56,839 nt of DNA from Sphingomonas sp. GC_Shp_5 (GCF_026540855.1 NZ_JALNUP010000025.1:1-56839); one strand, 5' to 3'; numbered from the stretch's first letter, positions 35,592 to 44,845 are shown. The notes: a model not told the origin generated them from the sequence alone. Translations and numbers: made by a program.

Positions 35592-38500
35592 TTATTCCTC
35601 ATTCCAATCACGACGCCGCTGCGCGACATCACGGGCTGCCCTGCGCTGCTCCCACGCCATATGCTGGGCGAGATCGCGCGCCCGATCCCGCGCATAGGCC
35701 TGAACGCGGGGCCTTGGATCGTCGCGGAAGCGCTCGATCAGTTCCTTGCGACGCGCATGGGCTTCGACGAAGCCGAACTCGCCCGAGACCACCCCGGATT
35801 GGCCGAGCACATCCGACACCCAATTGAGAAGTTTGTCGCCCGGCTCCAGCCGATCGACCACCTCCATTAGGACCGGATAGAGCTGCTCCGCCCCCTCATA
35901 GGCAGACAGCGTCTTCAAGATGAACTTGAAGTCCTGCTCGCCCCCCTGGCGGGCGACCGCGATCAGCTGGGCCGCGACTGCTTCCGTCAGCTCGGGGAAG
36001 GCATGCTTGAGCAAACGGCCGCCGCGATATTCGTGGAAGCCTGATTCCTCATTATACCATTCGCGCACGGCCGGCAGCAGCAGATCGGCGTGCGGCGACA
36101 GCACCTGTGCCAGATCATGCCCGTGGAATGGGATGGGCTCGAAGCGACTATCGCGCCCGCCTCGCTCGCGCCGAAGCCGGGCGCCGAAAAAATCGATCAC
36201 CAATCGTGGTTGCCGCCGCGCCACCGCAGCCATCAACCGCACCGCCTGGAAATCTACTTCGGGGATATCGACGAAGGATCGCATCAACGCAGCCGCGTGA
36301 GGCTCCTCCATCTCCTGAACCATCTGCGCATGACCGGGAGCAAAGAAATGCCCGATCCAATGCGGCAGGCGCTGTTCCGTGACGAACCTTATCACCGGCA
36401 GCAACACCTCATCGATCAGCACCGGATCGGGAGCACGCTGATACCAGTTGGCCGCGATCGTGGCCGCATTGACGACCGACACCTGTTCTCCCCGCTCAAT
36501 CGCCTTGGCGACATAGGCGCGCAGCCGATCGACATCGGTCGCGGGCTTGTGGTGCAGATAATCACCGATCGCCGACAGATGCTGCCCGGCCGCCAGCCGC
36601 TGGTCGACCAATGGAAGCACCTCAGCCAGCCTCCCCGCTCGCTCCAGCCCTGCCAACATCGCCGCGAGGAAGGCCGCCCCCTGCGCGCTCACCTCCTCCA
36701 TCATCATCAGCGCGACGTCCGGCTTCTGCTCGGCGAGAAGGCCTAGGAAGGCGCGCATTGACATGAAATGCCCGCCGTCAAAGCCGACCGCATCGACATA
36801 GGCGTCGATCCTGCTGCGCCATTCGGCCACGGTGTCGGCCGTCACCTCGGCAATAATCGCCGGATAGCTTCCCTGCCGCCACGCATCGGTCGCCTCGAAG
36901 TCGAAGTGATCGCCGTCCCAGGCCCCGGGGTGAACGCTGTCATGCCCGATCAGGGTCTTGTAGCGCACGAAATCCGCATCCGCCGCTAGAAGGTCGCGCA
37001 GGCCCAGCAATGCGCCGATCAGCGCTGTCTGCGCCGCGACCAGCTCCGGTTTCTCCGCGAGGTCCGGCCTTAGGACGTGGAAACGGTAATGCGTGTGGAG
37101 GGCATCGACCTCGCGGCTGCGCCGCAGTTCGAGGCCCCACTGTGGTGCCCTTTCGAGGATGAGTTGGGCGACGCGGGCGCCGTCTTCCAGCAACATCTGG
37201 AACAGGCCGCCCTCGCCGCCGCCCTGCATCGGCATAGCATCGACATTACCAAGGGCCTGCAGGATCGCGGGGCGCTCGGCGTCGCTCCCGGCAGTATCAA
37301 GCCAGCCCTCAAGCCATCCGATCGCTGCCCCGCGCAACCGCCGAAGCTCGTCCGAAGCACGGACCGCGCCTTGGTGAATCATGACACCGTCGGACCGCCA
37401 CGTTGTCCCGCCAAGCTCGGCCGACAACACCTGTGCAAGCATCCCGATCAGTAGTGGCCGCGCACCGTCGATGTCGGCGCCGTCCATCTTCCCCAGCTCT
37501 TCGAGAATGACGTGCTGGGCAGCTGGCCCATACTGCTTCCAGACCTCCAGATTATGTTCGGCCAGCTTCTCGCCGGCCTCGATCCAGAGGCGGCGCTCCT
37601 CATCATTGCACGCGCCGAGATACAGCCGGACGAGGGCACGGACGGTCTGGTCTGGCTCGAAATAGCGATACGACCGGATCAGCTGCGCGACCCGGCGCGC
37701 GACATTGATGCTCGCCTTGCCCGGATAGTCCCCATAGTCCGTGACGTCCGGGATGGTTGGATAATCCCGCGAACGCTCCACGGCACCGACAAGCGCATCG
37801 AACCGGCTGGAAAACTCCTCCGCCGGCTTGTCGAAATGGGGCAGCACCAGGTCCGTGTAGGTTTCGAGAGCATCTTCGAGCACATTGTTATCGCCCGCAT
37901 GCTCGATCGCTTCGAGGGTCGCCGCCGTCGCCCCATCGGCCTCCAAGAGCCTATGAAAGTCGCGCGCTATCTTGTCGAAGTCGTGCCCGGCGGGGATCAG
38001 ATGATCCTGCATCACCTTGTTCATGCGCTCGCCGATCGTCGTCATGCGGCCCGCACCCAGATGGGTCAGGTTGGGCTCCTTGTAGATCGTGTCGTGACCC
38101 ATCTCTGCCCAGGCATGGTTGAGCAATGTCTGGATCTGGATTTCGGCGCGCAGCCCGTCGAACGCGCGATATTCCGTCAGCGCCAGGCGGTCAGGTTTCA
38201 GGCGGATAAGATAGTTGGTGCTGTCGAACAACTTCGTCTCGGTGTCGGTGCCGGGGACTGGATGATGGACATTGACGCTCAGCACCTCGAAATTTTCGTG
38301 CAGCGCCCCGGTGCTGTTGAATCGCTCGACCTGGGAATTGGTCAGGAACACAATCCGGCAGCCGGCGAGATCCTTGATCTCGTCCATCTCCCGATCGAGC
38401 GGGATCCCTCGACCGGTTAGCTTTTTGCGCAGGGAGGCGGGTTCCTTTGCTCGCCCCGTGATCGCATGCGCCACAAGCTCATGCTGCTCCAATGCCCGCT

Positions 38501-38609
38501 TCAGGATGGTCTGAATAACCTCAACGAACGCGAGATAGCGCGATCGCCCCGCCTGCTGATATTCCTCGAATGTCATCGGCACCCCATCTTGATTTTGCTC
38601 GGACGGCAT
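35592..38609 (-). CDS. giant RelA/SpoT-domain protein with helical C-terminus
   Basis: A 1005-residue protein. Residues about 25-180 match the RelA/SpoT synthetase domain: ITGRAKEPASLRKKL (the basic ATP-binding segment), DEIKDLAGCRIVF (Asp80), and AEIQIQTLLNHAWAEMGHDTIYK (Glu156 in the EIQIQT motif). The G-Y-x-S-x-H motif that binds the acceptor nucleotide is not clear; DSTNYLIRL (129-137) lies there. No HD hydrolase, TGS or ACT domain is present, so it is not a housekeeping Rel. The other 800 residues are leucine- and alanine-rich helices, perhaps a repeat solenoid. By analogy with small-alarmone-synthetase toxins (CapRel, FaRel), it may make a toxic alarmone or pyrophosphorylate tRNA on sensing a trigger. 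The function is inference. Confidence 0.75.
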   Translation of the reverse strand: MPSEQNQDGVPMTFEEYQQAGRSRYLAFVEVIQTILKRALEQHELVAHAITGRAKEPASLRKKLTGRGIPLDREMDEIKDLAGCRIVFLTNSQVERFNSTGALHENFEVLSVNVHHPVPGTDTETKLFDSTNYLIRLKPDRLALTEYRAFDGLRAEIQIQTLLNHAWAEMGHDTIYKEPNLTHLGAGRMTTIGERMNKVMQDHLIPAGHDFDKIARDFHRLLEADGATAATLEAIEHAGDNNVLEDALETYTDLVLPHFDKPAEEFSSRFDALVGAVERSRDYPTIPDVTDYGDYPGKASINVARRVAQLIRSYRYFEPDQTVRALVRLYLGACNDEERRLWIEAGEKLAEHNLEVWKQYGPAAQHVILEELGKMDGADIDGARPLLIGMLAQVLSAELGGTTWRSDGVMIHQGAVRASDELRRLRGAAIGWLEGWLDTAGSDAERPAILQALGNVDAMPMQGGGEGGLFQMLLEDGARVAQLILERAPQWGLELRRSREVDALHTHYRFHVLRPDLAEKPELVAAQTALIGALLGLRDLLAADADFVRYKTLIGHDSVHPGAWDGDHFDFEATDAWRQGSYPAIIAEVTADTVAEWRSRIDAYVDAVGFDGGHFMSMRAFLGLLAEQKPDVALMMMEEVSAQGAAFLAAMLAGLERAGRLAEVLPLVDQRLAAGQHLSAIGDYLHHKPATDVDRLRAYVAKAIERGEQVSVVNAATIAANWYQRAPDPVLIDEVLLPVIRFVTEQRLPHWIGHFFAPGHAQMVQEMEEPHAAALMRSFVDIPEVDFQAVRLMAAVARRQPRLVIDFFGARLRRERGGRDSRFEPIPFHGHDLAQVLSPHADLLLPAVREWYNEESGFHEYRGGRLLKHAFPELTEAVAAQLIAVARQGGEQDFKFILKTLSAYEGAEQLYPVLMEVVDRLEPGDKLLNWVSDVLGQSGVVSGEFGFVEAHARRKELIERFRDDPRPRVQAYARDRARDLAQHMAWEQRRAARDVAQRRRDWNEE

Positions 38610-38694
38610 GGCGGCTTATCCAGGGCGGTCAGGGTTGCGGCCCCTTCTGGCGAAGCATACCGCCGCTCCCGCCCATAGGGTCTCACAAAGTCTC

Positions 38695-38776
38695 TCGAAC
38701 GTCAGCCGGTCGGATGATCGTTGAACGTCGAATTTTGACAACAACTGCCATTCGACATTCCGCATTCGAACGTCAG
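38695..38776. repeat. direct repeats upstream of the RelA/SpoT-domain gene
   Basis: TCGAACGTCAG occurs at 38695-38705 and again at 38766-38776, with a related TTGAACGTCG at 38721-38730. They lie in the gene-free gap 38610-38953, 86 to 167 bases before the RelA/SpoT-domain start. They could be regulator sites or short dispersed repeats. No gene is seen in this gap. Confidence 0.5.
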
Positions 38777-38953
38777 GAAAGTCCCACTTCTGGTCACTCA
38801 ACGACTGTCTCGTTGGCGAGCCGAGCTAAGATGAATGGATGTCCGAAGCTGAGCGGCTGCAATGGCCCCGCGAACGGCCAGAACTGGGTCTTCATTGAGA
38901 GGCGACAGCTGGCGTTCATCGACGCACTAAGGACTTGTTCTTGTCGATGACCA

Positions 38954-39880
38954 TCACCTAATGCCGCCCCTGAATGCGGTGGGCGTTACACCGGCCATCC
39001 GCTTGAAGAAACGTGTGAAGTAAGCGGCATCGTCAAAGCCGAGAGAGTAGCCGATTTCAGCGACGCTTGCGGAAGAGTATATCAGGCACCGTTTGGCCTC
39101 TGCAGCGATCCGGTCGTGAAGAAGCGCCAAGGGCGACAATCCTGTAGCGTCTTTGCACGCGTGGCGCAGTTGAGCGGCCGAGACTCCAAGCTCGCCGGCG
39201 AGCTGGTCGATGTCAGGCTGGGTTCGGTATCGAGTCTCAACAAGATCGATCAACCTGTCGACGAGCCTGCCACGCGCGCATAGCAGCGCGGCGTCGGCCG
39301 CCGGGCGATCGCGGAGGATCGTCAGCAACATCTGGAGCAGATGGATCTCCGCCGCGATCGCACTACCGCGGGAAGATGCCACCAGTTCCTGCTCAAGCAT
39401 TGCCAGTGGGGCTGTCAGCCCCGCTTTTGCGGAGGCGGAGAGGGGAAATGCGCCCGCAGTCTCAAGAACGGGCCGAAGGTCCGGACCGCGGCCGAGAAGA
39501 TCGCCAAGGTAATTGTTCTCGATCGTAACGACCTTGCCCGACGCTGAACCACGATAAAGGAAGCTGTGGATCCGGAACGGCGGAATCACCAGGACGCACG
39601 GGCTGGCAAACGGAAGTGCGTCGCCGTCGAGGGTCATCTCGCCGTCGCCCTGGGTTACGAAAAGCAATTGGGTGAATTTGGGATGAGTGTGCGGCTCGAT
39701 TCGCCATTCGAGGGCCGCCGCGCGGCGCTCGAGCGGTTCCACGTTCACAAACCATTCGCGGGTCGTGGAGTCGCCATAAAGCGCATAGCGAGGCACGCGC
39801 ACGGCCGTATCACTTCTGACACGGATCGGGGCGGCTGGCGTGCCATGCGGAATGTGCAAGGGAATGTCAGTTTTTGCCAT
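38954..39880 (-). CDS. AraC-family regulator with cupin domain, probable gallate regulator
   Basis: A 308-residue AraC-type regulator. The N-terminal cupin (RIEPHTHPKFTQLLFVTQGDGEM, PFASPCVLVIPPFRIHSF) is the effector domain. The C-terminal double HTH begins with DIDQLAGELGVSAAQLRHACKDATGLSP and ends with SVAEIGYSLGFDDAAYFTRFFKRMAGVTP. The arrangement resembles PobR/HpaA-type regulators of aromatic acid catabolism. It is divergent from gallate dioxygenase with a 103-base gap, so it most likely activates that gene and the transporter and porin behind it in response to gallate or a similar phenolic acid. The effector is inferred from context. Confidence 0.9.
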   Translation of the reverse strand: MAKTDIPLHIPHGTPAAPIRVRSDTAVRVPRYALYGDSTTREWFVNVEPLERRAAALEWRIEPHTHPKFTQLLFVTQGDGEMTLDGDALPFASPCVLVIPPFRIHSFLYRGSASGKVVTIENNYLGDLLGRGPDLRPVLETAGAFPLSASAKAGLTAPLAMLEQELVASSRGSAIAAEIHLLQMLLTILRDRPAADAALLCARGRLVDRLIDLVETRYRTQPDIDQLAGELGVSAAQLRHACKDATGLSPLALLHDRIAAEAKRCLIYSSASVAEIGYSLGFDDAAYFTRFFKRMAGVTPTAFRGGIR

Positions 39881-39925
39881 CGCTGCACCTTAAGATCGGT
39901 GGCATCGTCCGTGCAACCGCAGCGA
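39880..39925. promoter_or_regulatory. candidate regulator sites between the AraC gene and desB
   Basis: The divergent gap holds an inverted pair, TCGCTGC (39880-39886) and GCAGCGA (39919-39925), around the -35 to -60 area expected for desB. Imperfect direct copies of CATCG...TGCA are also present. AraC proteins usually bind direct repeats. The site is tentative. Confidence 0.35.
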
Positions 39926-39983
39926 GGAGGCGCCTAACGTCACCAATCGCGTAACCGAGCGGACGCGCGGACGAGAGGATATC

Positions 39984-41249
39984 ATGGCCACGATCATTGG
40001 CGCCATCGCCAGCTCCCATACGCCGACCATTGGCTTCGCGCTCGACGCGAAGAAGCAGCAGGACCCGGCGTGGAAGCCGATCTTCGATGCCTATCGTCCG
40101 ATCCAGGAATGGATTGCGGCCAAGCAGCCCGATGTGATGGTGATGATCTACAACGATCATATCACCTCCTTCTTCTTCAACCATTATTCGGCGTTCGCGC
40201 TGGGCGTGGACGAGCGCTACGAGGTGGCTGACGAAGGCGGCGGGGTGCGCGGCGTGCCCCCGGTCGCCGGACACGCCGCGTTGTCGCGCCATATCGCGCA
40301 AAGCTTGATCACCGACGAGTTCGACCTCGCGACCTTTCGCGACAAGCCGCTCGATCATGGCGTGTTCTCGCCCTTGTCGGTGCTGATGCCGCATGACGAG
40401 GCGGGCTGGCCGGTGCCGATCGTACCGCTGCAACTCGGCGTCCTGCAATTTCCGGTGCCGACCGCCAGGCGCTGCTGGAAGCTGGGTCAGGCGCTGCGCA
40501 CCGCGATCGAGAGCTACCCGGAGGATCTGAAGGTTGCGCTGGTGGCGACCGGCGGGCTGTCGCACCAGGTCCATGGCGAGCGCTGCGGGTTTAACAATAC
40601 CGCCTGGGACGAACGCTTCCTGGCGCTGCTGGAAAAGGATCCGCTCGCGCTCACCCGCATGACCCATGCGCAATATGCCGAATTGGGCGGCATGGAGAGT
40701 TCGGAGGTGATCATGTGGCTGGTGATGCGCGGAGCGCTCTCGGCCGGCGTCCGCAAGGTGCATGGCAGTTACTACCTCCCCTCGATGACCGCGATCGCAA
40801 CGGTGATCTTCGAGAACGAAGCCGAGCCGTTGCCTGCCCCGCTCGCCGCGGCGCATCGCGACCGCATGGTCGAGCAGTTGCGCGGCGCCGAGGCGATCGA
40901 AGGAACCTACCCATATACCTTGGAGCGCAGCGCCCGCGGTTATCGCCTCAACAAGTTCCTGCACGGCCTCACCGATCCGGCGGCGCGCGAGCGCTTCCGC
41001 CTGGATGAGGAGACGGCCTACGAGGTTGCCAGCCTGTCGGCGGAGGAGCGCGACCTCGTCCGCCGGCGTGACTGGCTCGGGCTGATCCGATATGGCGCGA
41101 TCTTCTTCGTGCTCGAGAAGCTCGGCGCCGTGACCGGGATCTCCAACCTCGACATCTACGCCGGGATGCGGGGCGAGACGCTCGGGGACTTCATGAAGAC
41201 TCGCAATCAGCAGGTGACCTACTCAGTGGCAGCTCAGCTCGAAGACTGA
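39984..41249 (+). CDS. desB: gallate dioxygenase (extradiol, LigB-LigA fusion)
   Basis: A 421-residue type II extradiol dioxygenase with beta (LigB-like, 1 to about 285) and alpha (LigA-like, about 300-420) parts in one chain, the DesB/GalA layout and length. The iron ligands His12 (ASSHTPTIG) and His59 (YNDHITSFF) fall at the same positions as in DesB, and the glutamate is in ESSEVIMWLVM. The catalytic histidine is in GGLSHQVHGE. The LigA part shows YRLNKFLHGLTDP and GISNLDIYAGMRG. It opens gallate between C4 and C5 to 4-oxalomesaconate, which GalD, LigJ and LigK in this window can process. GAGAGG precedes the ATG. An MFS gene follows. Confidence 0.92.
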   Translation: MATIIGAIASSHTPTIGFALDAKKQQDPAWKPIFDAYRPIQEWIAAKQPDVMVMIYNDHITSFFFNHYSAFALGVDERYEVADEGGGVRGVPPVAGHAALSRHIAQSLITDEFDLATFRDKPLDHGVFSPLSVLMPHDEAGWPVPIVPLQLGVLQFPVPTARRCWKLGQALRTAIESYPEDLKVALVATGGLSHQVHGERCGFNNTAWDERFLALLEKDPLALTRMTHAQYAELGGMESSEVIMWLVMRGALSAGVRKVHGSYYLPSMTAIATVIFENEAEPLPAPLAAAHRDRMVEQLRGAEAIEGTYPYTLERSARGYRLNKFLHGLTDPAARERFRLDEETAYEVASLSAEERDLVRRRDWLGLIRYGAIFFVLEKLGAVTGISNLDIYAGMRGETLGDFMKTRNQQVTYSVAAQLED

Positions 41250-41321
41250 GCCCGGTCCACCGGGACTCTAACCATAACAGACCCGCGCGGCCGCACCGCG
41301 ATGGGTGACGAGGAGACGTGC

Positions 41322-42629
41322 ATGGAAGATCCACGGGCCATCATCGCGCGCGAGCCGATGCACATTCGCCAAATGCTCGCGATCGCAATCGCAACTGCCC
41401 TCAACGCGCTCGACGGCTTTGACGTGCTGTCGATCAGCTTTGCCGCACCCGGCATCGCCAAGGATTGGGGGATCAACCGCGCGGCGCTCGGTTTGGTGCT
41501 GTCGATGGAGCTGTTCGGGATGGGGATCGGCGCGCTGCTGCTCGGCACCATCGCCGATCGCATCGGTCGCCGCCCGACAATCCTCGGCTGCCTGGTGGTG
41601 ATGGCGATCGGCATGGGGCTGGCGTCGACCGCGAGCAGCGTGCCGATGCTTTCGGCCTTCCGCCTGTTCACCGGCCTTGGCATCGGCGGCATGCTTGCGG
41701 CGACCAACGCGATCGTGGCGGAATGCTCCAATGCTCGCCGGCGCAATCTCTCGGTCGCGATCATGACCGGGGGCTATCCGATGGGCGCCGTGCTCGGCGG
41801 ATCGCTAGCCGGATGGCTGCTCGCGGCGACCGGACGCTGGCAATCGGTATTCGAGTTCGGCGCGGTGATTACGACGCTATTCATACCGCTCGTACTGTGG
41901 CTGGTGCCGGAAACAATCGCCTTCCTGTGCCACAAACGGCCGGCGGGGGCGCTGGAGCGGATCAATCGCACGATGGTACGTCAGGGCCGCGCGCCGCTGG
42001 CCGAGCTGCCGCCGCGCGATGCGGTGAAGGCAGGCTTCAGCCTTACCCAGCTGTTCGCGCCGGGCATGGCTGCGGTCACGTTGCTGCTCACCTTGTCCTA
42101 CTTCGGCCACATGATGACCTTCTACTTCCTGGTGAAGTGGATCCCTAAGATCGTCACGGACCTAGGCTTTGCCCCGGCCCTGGCGAGCGGCGTGCTGGTC
42201 TGGGCCAATGTGGGCGGGGCGACCGGCGCCGTCACCATGAGCTTGCTCACCCAAAAGCTCGGCGTGCGATCGCTGGTGGTCTGCTCGATGCTGTGTGGCG
42301 CGGTCGCGGTCGCGGTGTTCGGGCAGGGGTTCAGTACGCTGGGTAGCCTGTCTGCGATCGCCTGCGTCGCCGGCTTCTTCACCAATGGCGCCACCGCGGG
42401 ACTGTATGCGGTGCTCGCGCAATCCTTCCCGGCATCGCTGCGCGCGGGCGGTACCGGCCTCGTGATCGGGCTTGGCCGCGCCGGTGCGGCGTCGGGCCCG
42501 ATCGTCGCCGGGTTGCTGTTCTCGGCCGGTTGGGGCTTGTCGACCGTAGCGCTGACGCTGGCCTGCGGCACCGCCGCGGGCGGCATCGTGCTCGGCCTCG
42601 TCCGCTACCGCGAAACCAACGTCGCATGA
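41322..42629 (+). CDS. MFS transporter, aromatic acid:H+ symporter (AAHS) type
   Basis: A 435-residue, twelve-helix major facilitator protein. ALNALDGFDVLSISFAAPGIAKDW in TM1 carries the D-G-x-D-type acidic motif of the AAHS family (PcaK, BenK, GalT), and GTIADRIGRRPTILG is the loop 2-3 signature. It should import an aromatic acid with protons; the position 72 bases after gallate dioxygenase makes gallate the best guess. ATG 41322 has GAGGAG seven bases upstream; an in-frame ATG at 41301 lacks one. The central loop is basic, as expected for the cytoplasmic side. A porin gene follows, so the unit supplies both membranes. Confidence 0.9.
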   Translation: MEDPRAIIAREPMHIRQMLAIAIATALNALDGFDVLSISFAAPGIAKDWGINRAALGLVLSMELFGMGIGALLLGTIADRIGRRPTILGCLVVMAIGMGLASTASSVPMLSAFRLFTGLGIGGMLAATNAIVAECSNARRRNLSVAIMTGGYPMGAVLGGSLAGWLLAATGRWQSVFEFGAVITTLFIPLVLWLVPETIAFLCHKRPAGALERINRTMVRQGRAPLAELPPRDAVKAGFSLTQLFAPGMAAVTLLLTLSYFGHMMTFYFLVKWIPKIVTDLGFAPALASGVLVWANVGGATGAVTMSLLTQKLGVRSLVVCSMLCGAVAVAVFGQGFSTLGSLSAIACVAGFFTNGATAGLYAVLAQSFPASLRAGGTGLVIGLGRAGAASGPIVAGLLFSAGWGLSTVALTLACGTAAGGIVLGLVRYRETNVA

Positions 42630-42691
42630 CGCGCAGCCTGCACCATCGCGGCCGGCGCGCCACACACACGCACCCATGGGGAGGACGAACT

Positions 42692-44218
42692 TTGCAGATC
42701 ATGCCAATTCGATCGTCACGCGGACTTGCCGCGTTGCTGCTGGCAGGATTGTCCGGCGTGGCGCTGGCCACCCCGGGCCTGGCGCAAAGCGTGCCCCCGG
42801 ACTCGCCGTCGAGCAGCGCCGCGGGTGGACCGCTCGCCAGCCAGACGCCGCCTGGCGTACGCCCGCCCAAATCGCAGGCGCCGGCGGAGGCACTGCCGGG
42901 CGGCCGCACCGGCCCGCATGGGGTGCCGCAGGCGATCCGCTGGACCGAAAATTGGTCCGCCGACCCCAAGCCCGACGCCCCCTTGCTCGAACGGATCAAG
43001 CACATTCCGATCGGCGATGGCAGCACCTATCTCACCCTCGGCGGCGAGGCGCGCGCCTATTACACCGATTGGCAGCATGCCGCGCTCGGTCGCACCGCCG
43101 GCGACGACAACGATCCGCTGCAGCTCAGGCTTCGCCTGCTTGCGGATCTCCACGTCGGGAGCAACCTGCGTGCCTATGTGGAGCTGGGCGACAATCGCGA
43201 GTTCGGCGAGCAGTTCGCCACCGGTCCCAACCGCAACAAGATCGACCTCTACCAGGCATTCGTCGACGTGACCTTGCCGCTGGGCAATGCCGGCAAGGTG
43301 ACGCTGCGCCCAGGCCGCTTTGAAATGCCGCTCGGCAACGGCAAGCTAGTTGGGGTGCGCGAAGGTCTCAACATGCGCTTCACCTACCAGGGCGTGCGCG
43401 GCACCTACATTCTGCCCGGGAAGGTGTCGGTCGACGTGTTCGCGGTCAAGCCGGTCAACATCAAGCCCGATGCGTTCGACGACGGGCCGAACCACACGGT
43501 CGATTTCCACGGCATCTATGTCAGCGCGCCGAACCGGCTGTTCGGCTTCGGCACGGACCTCTATTGGTATGAAGTAGATCGGGACCGGGCGACGCTGGCC
43601 CAAGGCGTCGGTGAGGATCGGCGCGACAATTGGGGCGCTCGCCTGTGGAAGCGGAGCGCGGCCTACGACGTCGATCTCGAAGGCACCTATCAGAGCGGCC
43701 GGTTCATCGGGCGCGACATCGAAGCCTATGCCGTGCTGTTCGAGGGCGGCTATACGCTGGTGGACGCGGCGCTGAAGCCGCGGCTCGGGTTGCGCGCCAA
43801 TCTGTTCAGCGGCGACGGCAATCTCTCCGATGGCAAGGCCGGCACCTTCGTCGCGGCCTTCCCGCGGCTGCCGCTGATCAGCGAGGCGGCGTTCTTCAAC
43901 CTGTCGAACCTGATGGACCTCTACCCCTCGGTGACGCTGAAGCCGCGCAGCGACGTAACGGTGATGGTCGGTCCGGACTTCCTGTGGCGCAATCGCAAGG
44001 CTGACGGAATCTACATCGGGCCGACCGGCGCCTCGTTCGCGGCTTATTCCAATGGACGGTATATCGGCACCGACCTCAACCTCGAGGCGTCGTGGCAAGC
44101 GACCGAGAGGCTGCAGTTTCGCCTGTTCGAGACCTATCTCGCCGCGGGCGACGCCTTCGCAGCTCATGGCGGCAAGAACGGCAACTATCTCGGCGTGCAG
44201 GCAGATTACAGGTTCTGA
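42692..44218 (+). CDS. alginate-export-family (AlgE-like) outer-membrane porin
   Basis: A 508-residue beta-barrel protein. A signal peptide (GLAALLLAGLSGVALATPGLAQ region) is followed by a Pro/Ser-rich linker and a barrel of the alginate-export type: IPIGDGSTYLTLGGEARAYY, LLADLHVGSNLRAYVELGD, TLRPGRFEMPLGNGKLVG, and a terminal strand YLGVQADYRF with the C-terminal Phe. Such porins frequently accompany aromatic-acid uptake genes in sphingomonads. The best start is TTG 42692, six bases after GGGGAGGA; ATG 42701 is three codons in. It is third in the desB-MFS-porin unit, so it may admit gallate through the outer membrane. Confidence 0.8.
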   Translation: MQIMPIRSSRGLAALLLAGLSGVALATPGLAQSVPPDSPSSSAAGGPLASQTPPGVRPPKSQAPAEALPGGRTGPHGVPQAIRWTENWSADPKPDAPLLERIKHIPIGDGSTYLTLGGEARAYYTDWQHAALGRTAGDDNDPLQLRLRLLADLHVGSNLRAYVELGDNREFGEQFATGPNRNKIDLYQAFVDVTLPLGNAGKVTLRPGRFEMPLGNGKLVGVREGLNMRFTYQGVRGTYILPGKVSVDVFAVKPVNIKPDAFDDGPNHTVDFHGIYVSAPNRLFGFGTDLYWYEVDRDRATLAQGVGEDRRDNWGARLWKRSAAYDVDLEGTYQSGRFIGRDIEAYAVLFEGGYTLVDAALKPRLGLRANLFSGDGNLSDGKAGTFVAAFPRLPLISEAAFFNLSNLMDLYPSVTLKPRSDVTVMVGPDFLWRNRKADGIYIGPTGASFAAYSNGRYIGTDLNLEASWQATERLQFRLFETYLAAGDAFAAHGGKNGNYLGVQADYRF

Positions 44219-44331
44219 GCCGAGATTCGCGTTGGCGCGTGAACGTCGCAGTCGAACAACCCTCGTGCAAACATCTAGGGAGGTGCAGCATCGTTTCCCA
44301 TCCGGTGCAGCTTGGCTGAACAGGAGAGCAG

Positions 44332-44358
44332 TACGGGCGGCCTGAACGGCCGCCCGTA
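44332..44358 (+). terminator. perfect 11-bp hairpin after the gallate uptake operon
   Basis: TACGGGCGGCC (44332-44342) pairs with GGCCGCCCGTA (44348-44358) around TGAAC. It lies 113 bases after the porin stop. No T run follows, so termination strength is uncertain. The wider gap 44219-44845 (627 bases) has no gene I can support. Confidence 0.6.
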
Positions 44359-44845
44359 AAGCGTCGCAGCATTTGCGCCCATTTAAAGAACCTTGCTGCA
44401 CATCGGCCAAGGCGCCGGAGCCGCACCTCGGCTCGACTGCAAACCACGCGACCGTCGTTCATCGCAGTGCGGAGCGTCATCCCGCATCCTCATGGCGGTT
44501 GCCTTGTCAAAGGCAGCTGAGCCGCTGCGGTTAGCGCTATGGTGCTCATCAACCTCATGTCCGCCTCGCATAATGCAGCGCTGCAACATAGCGTTATTCT
44601 CTTGCCATGTGTCCTTATTATCACACCTCCAGCTGCTGCAGGCTGGATGGTGTCGGTCAGGTTGCTGCGCTCATGAGCTAATTTGGTCCTTGGAGATGAT
44701 GAATGTTGAGCTGGTTCCTATGGTCGTCGGGCTGGAGTCTGTCCGCTCATCCTAGTCGAGTGAACTTGCCTGAGCATCCCATTACAATTCTGCAGGCTCC
44801 CTTCACCCCGGCCGGCAGACTTGACTCGGTGGGGAGCACGCGACC

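Noticed and set aside
35592..38609. housekeeping (p)ppGpp synthetase RelA/SpoT
   Set aside because: The protein lacks the HD, TGS, zinc-finger and ACT domains of Rel enzymes, the synthetase domain is at the extreme N-terminus, and its neighbours are nuclease-like genes.
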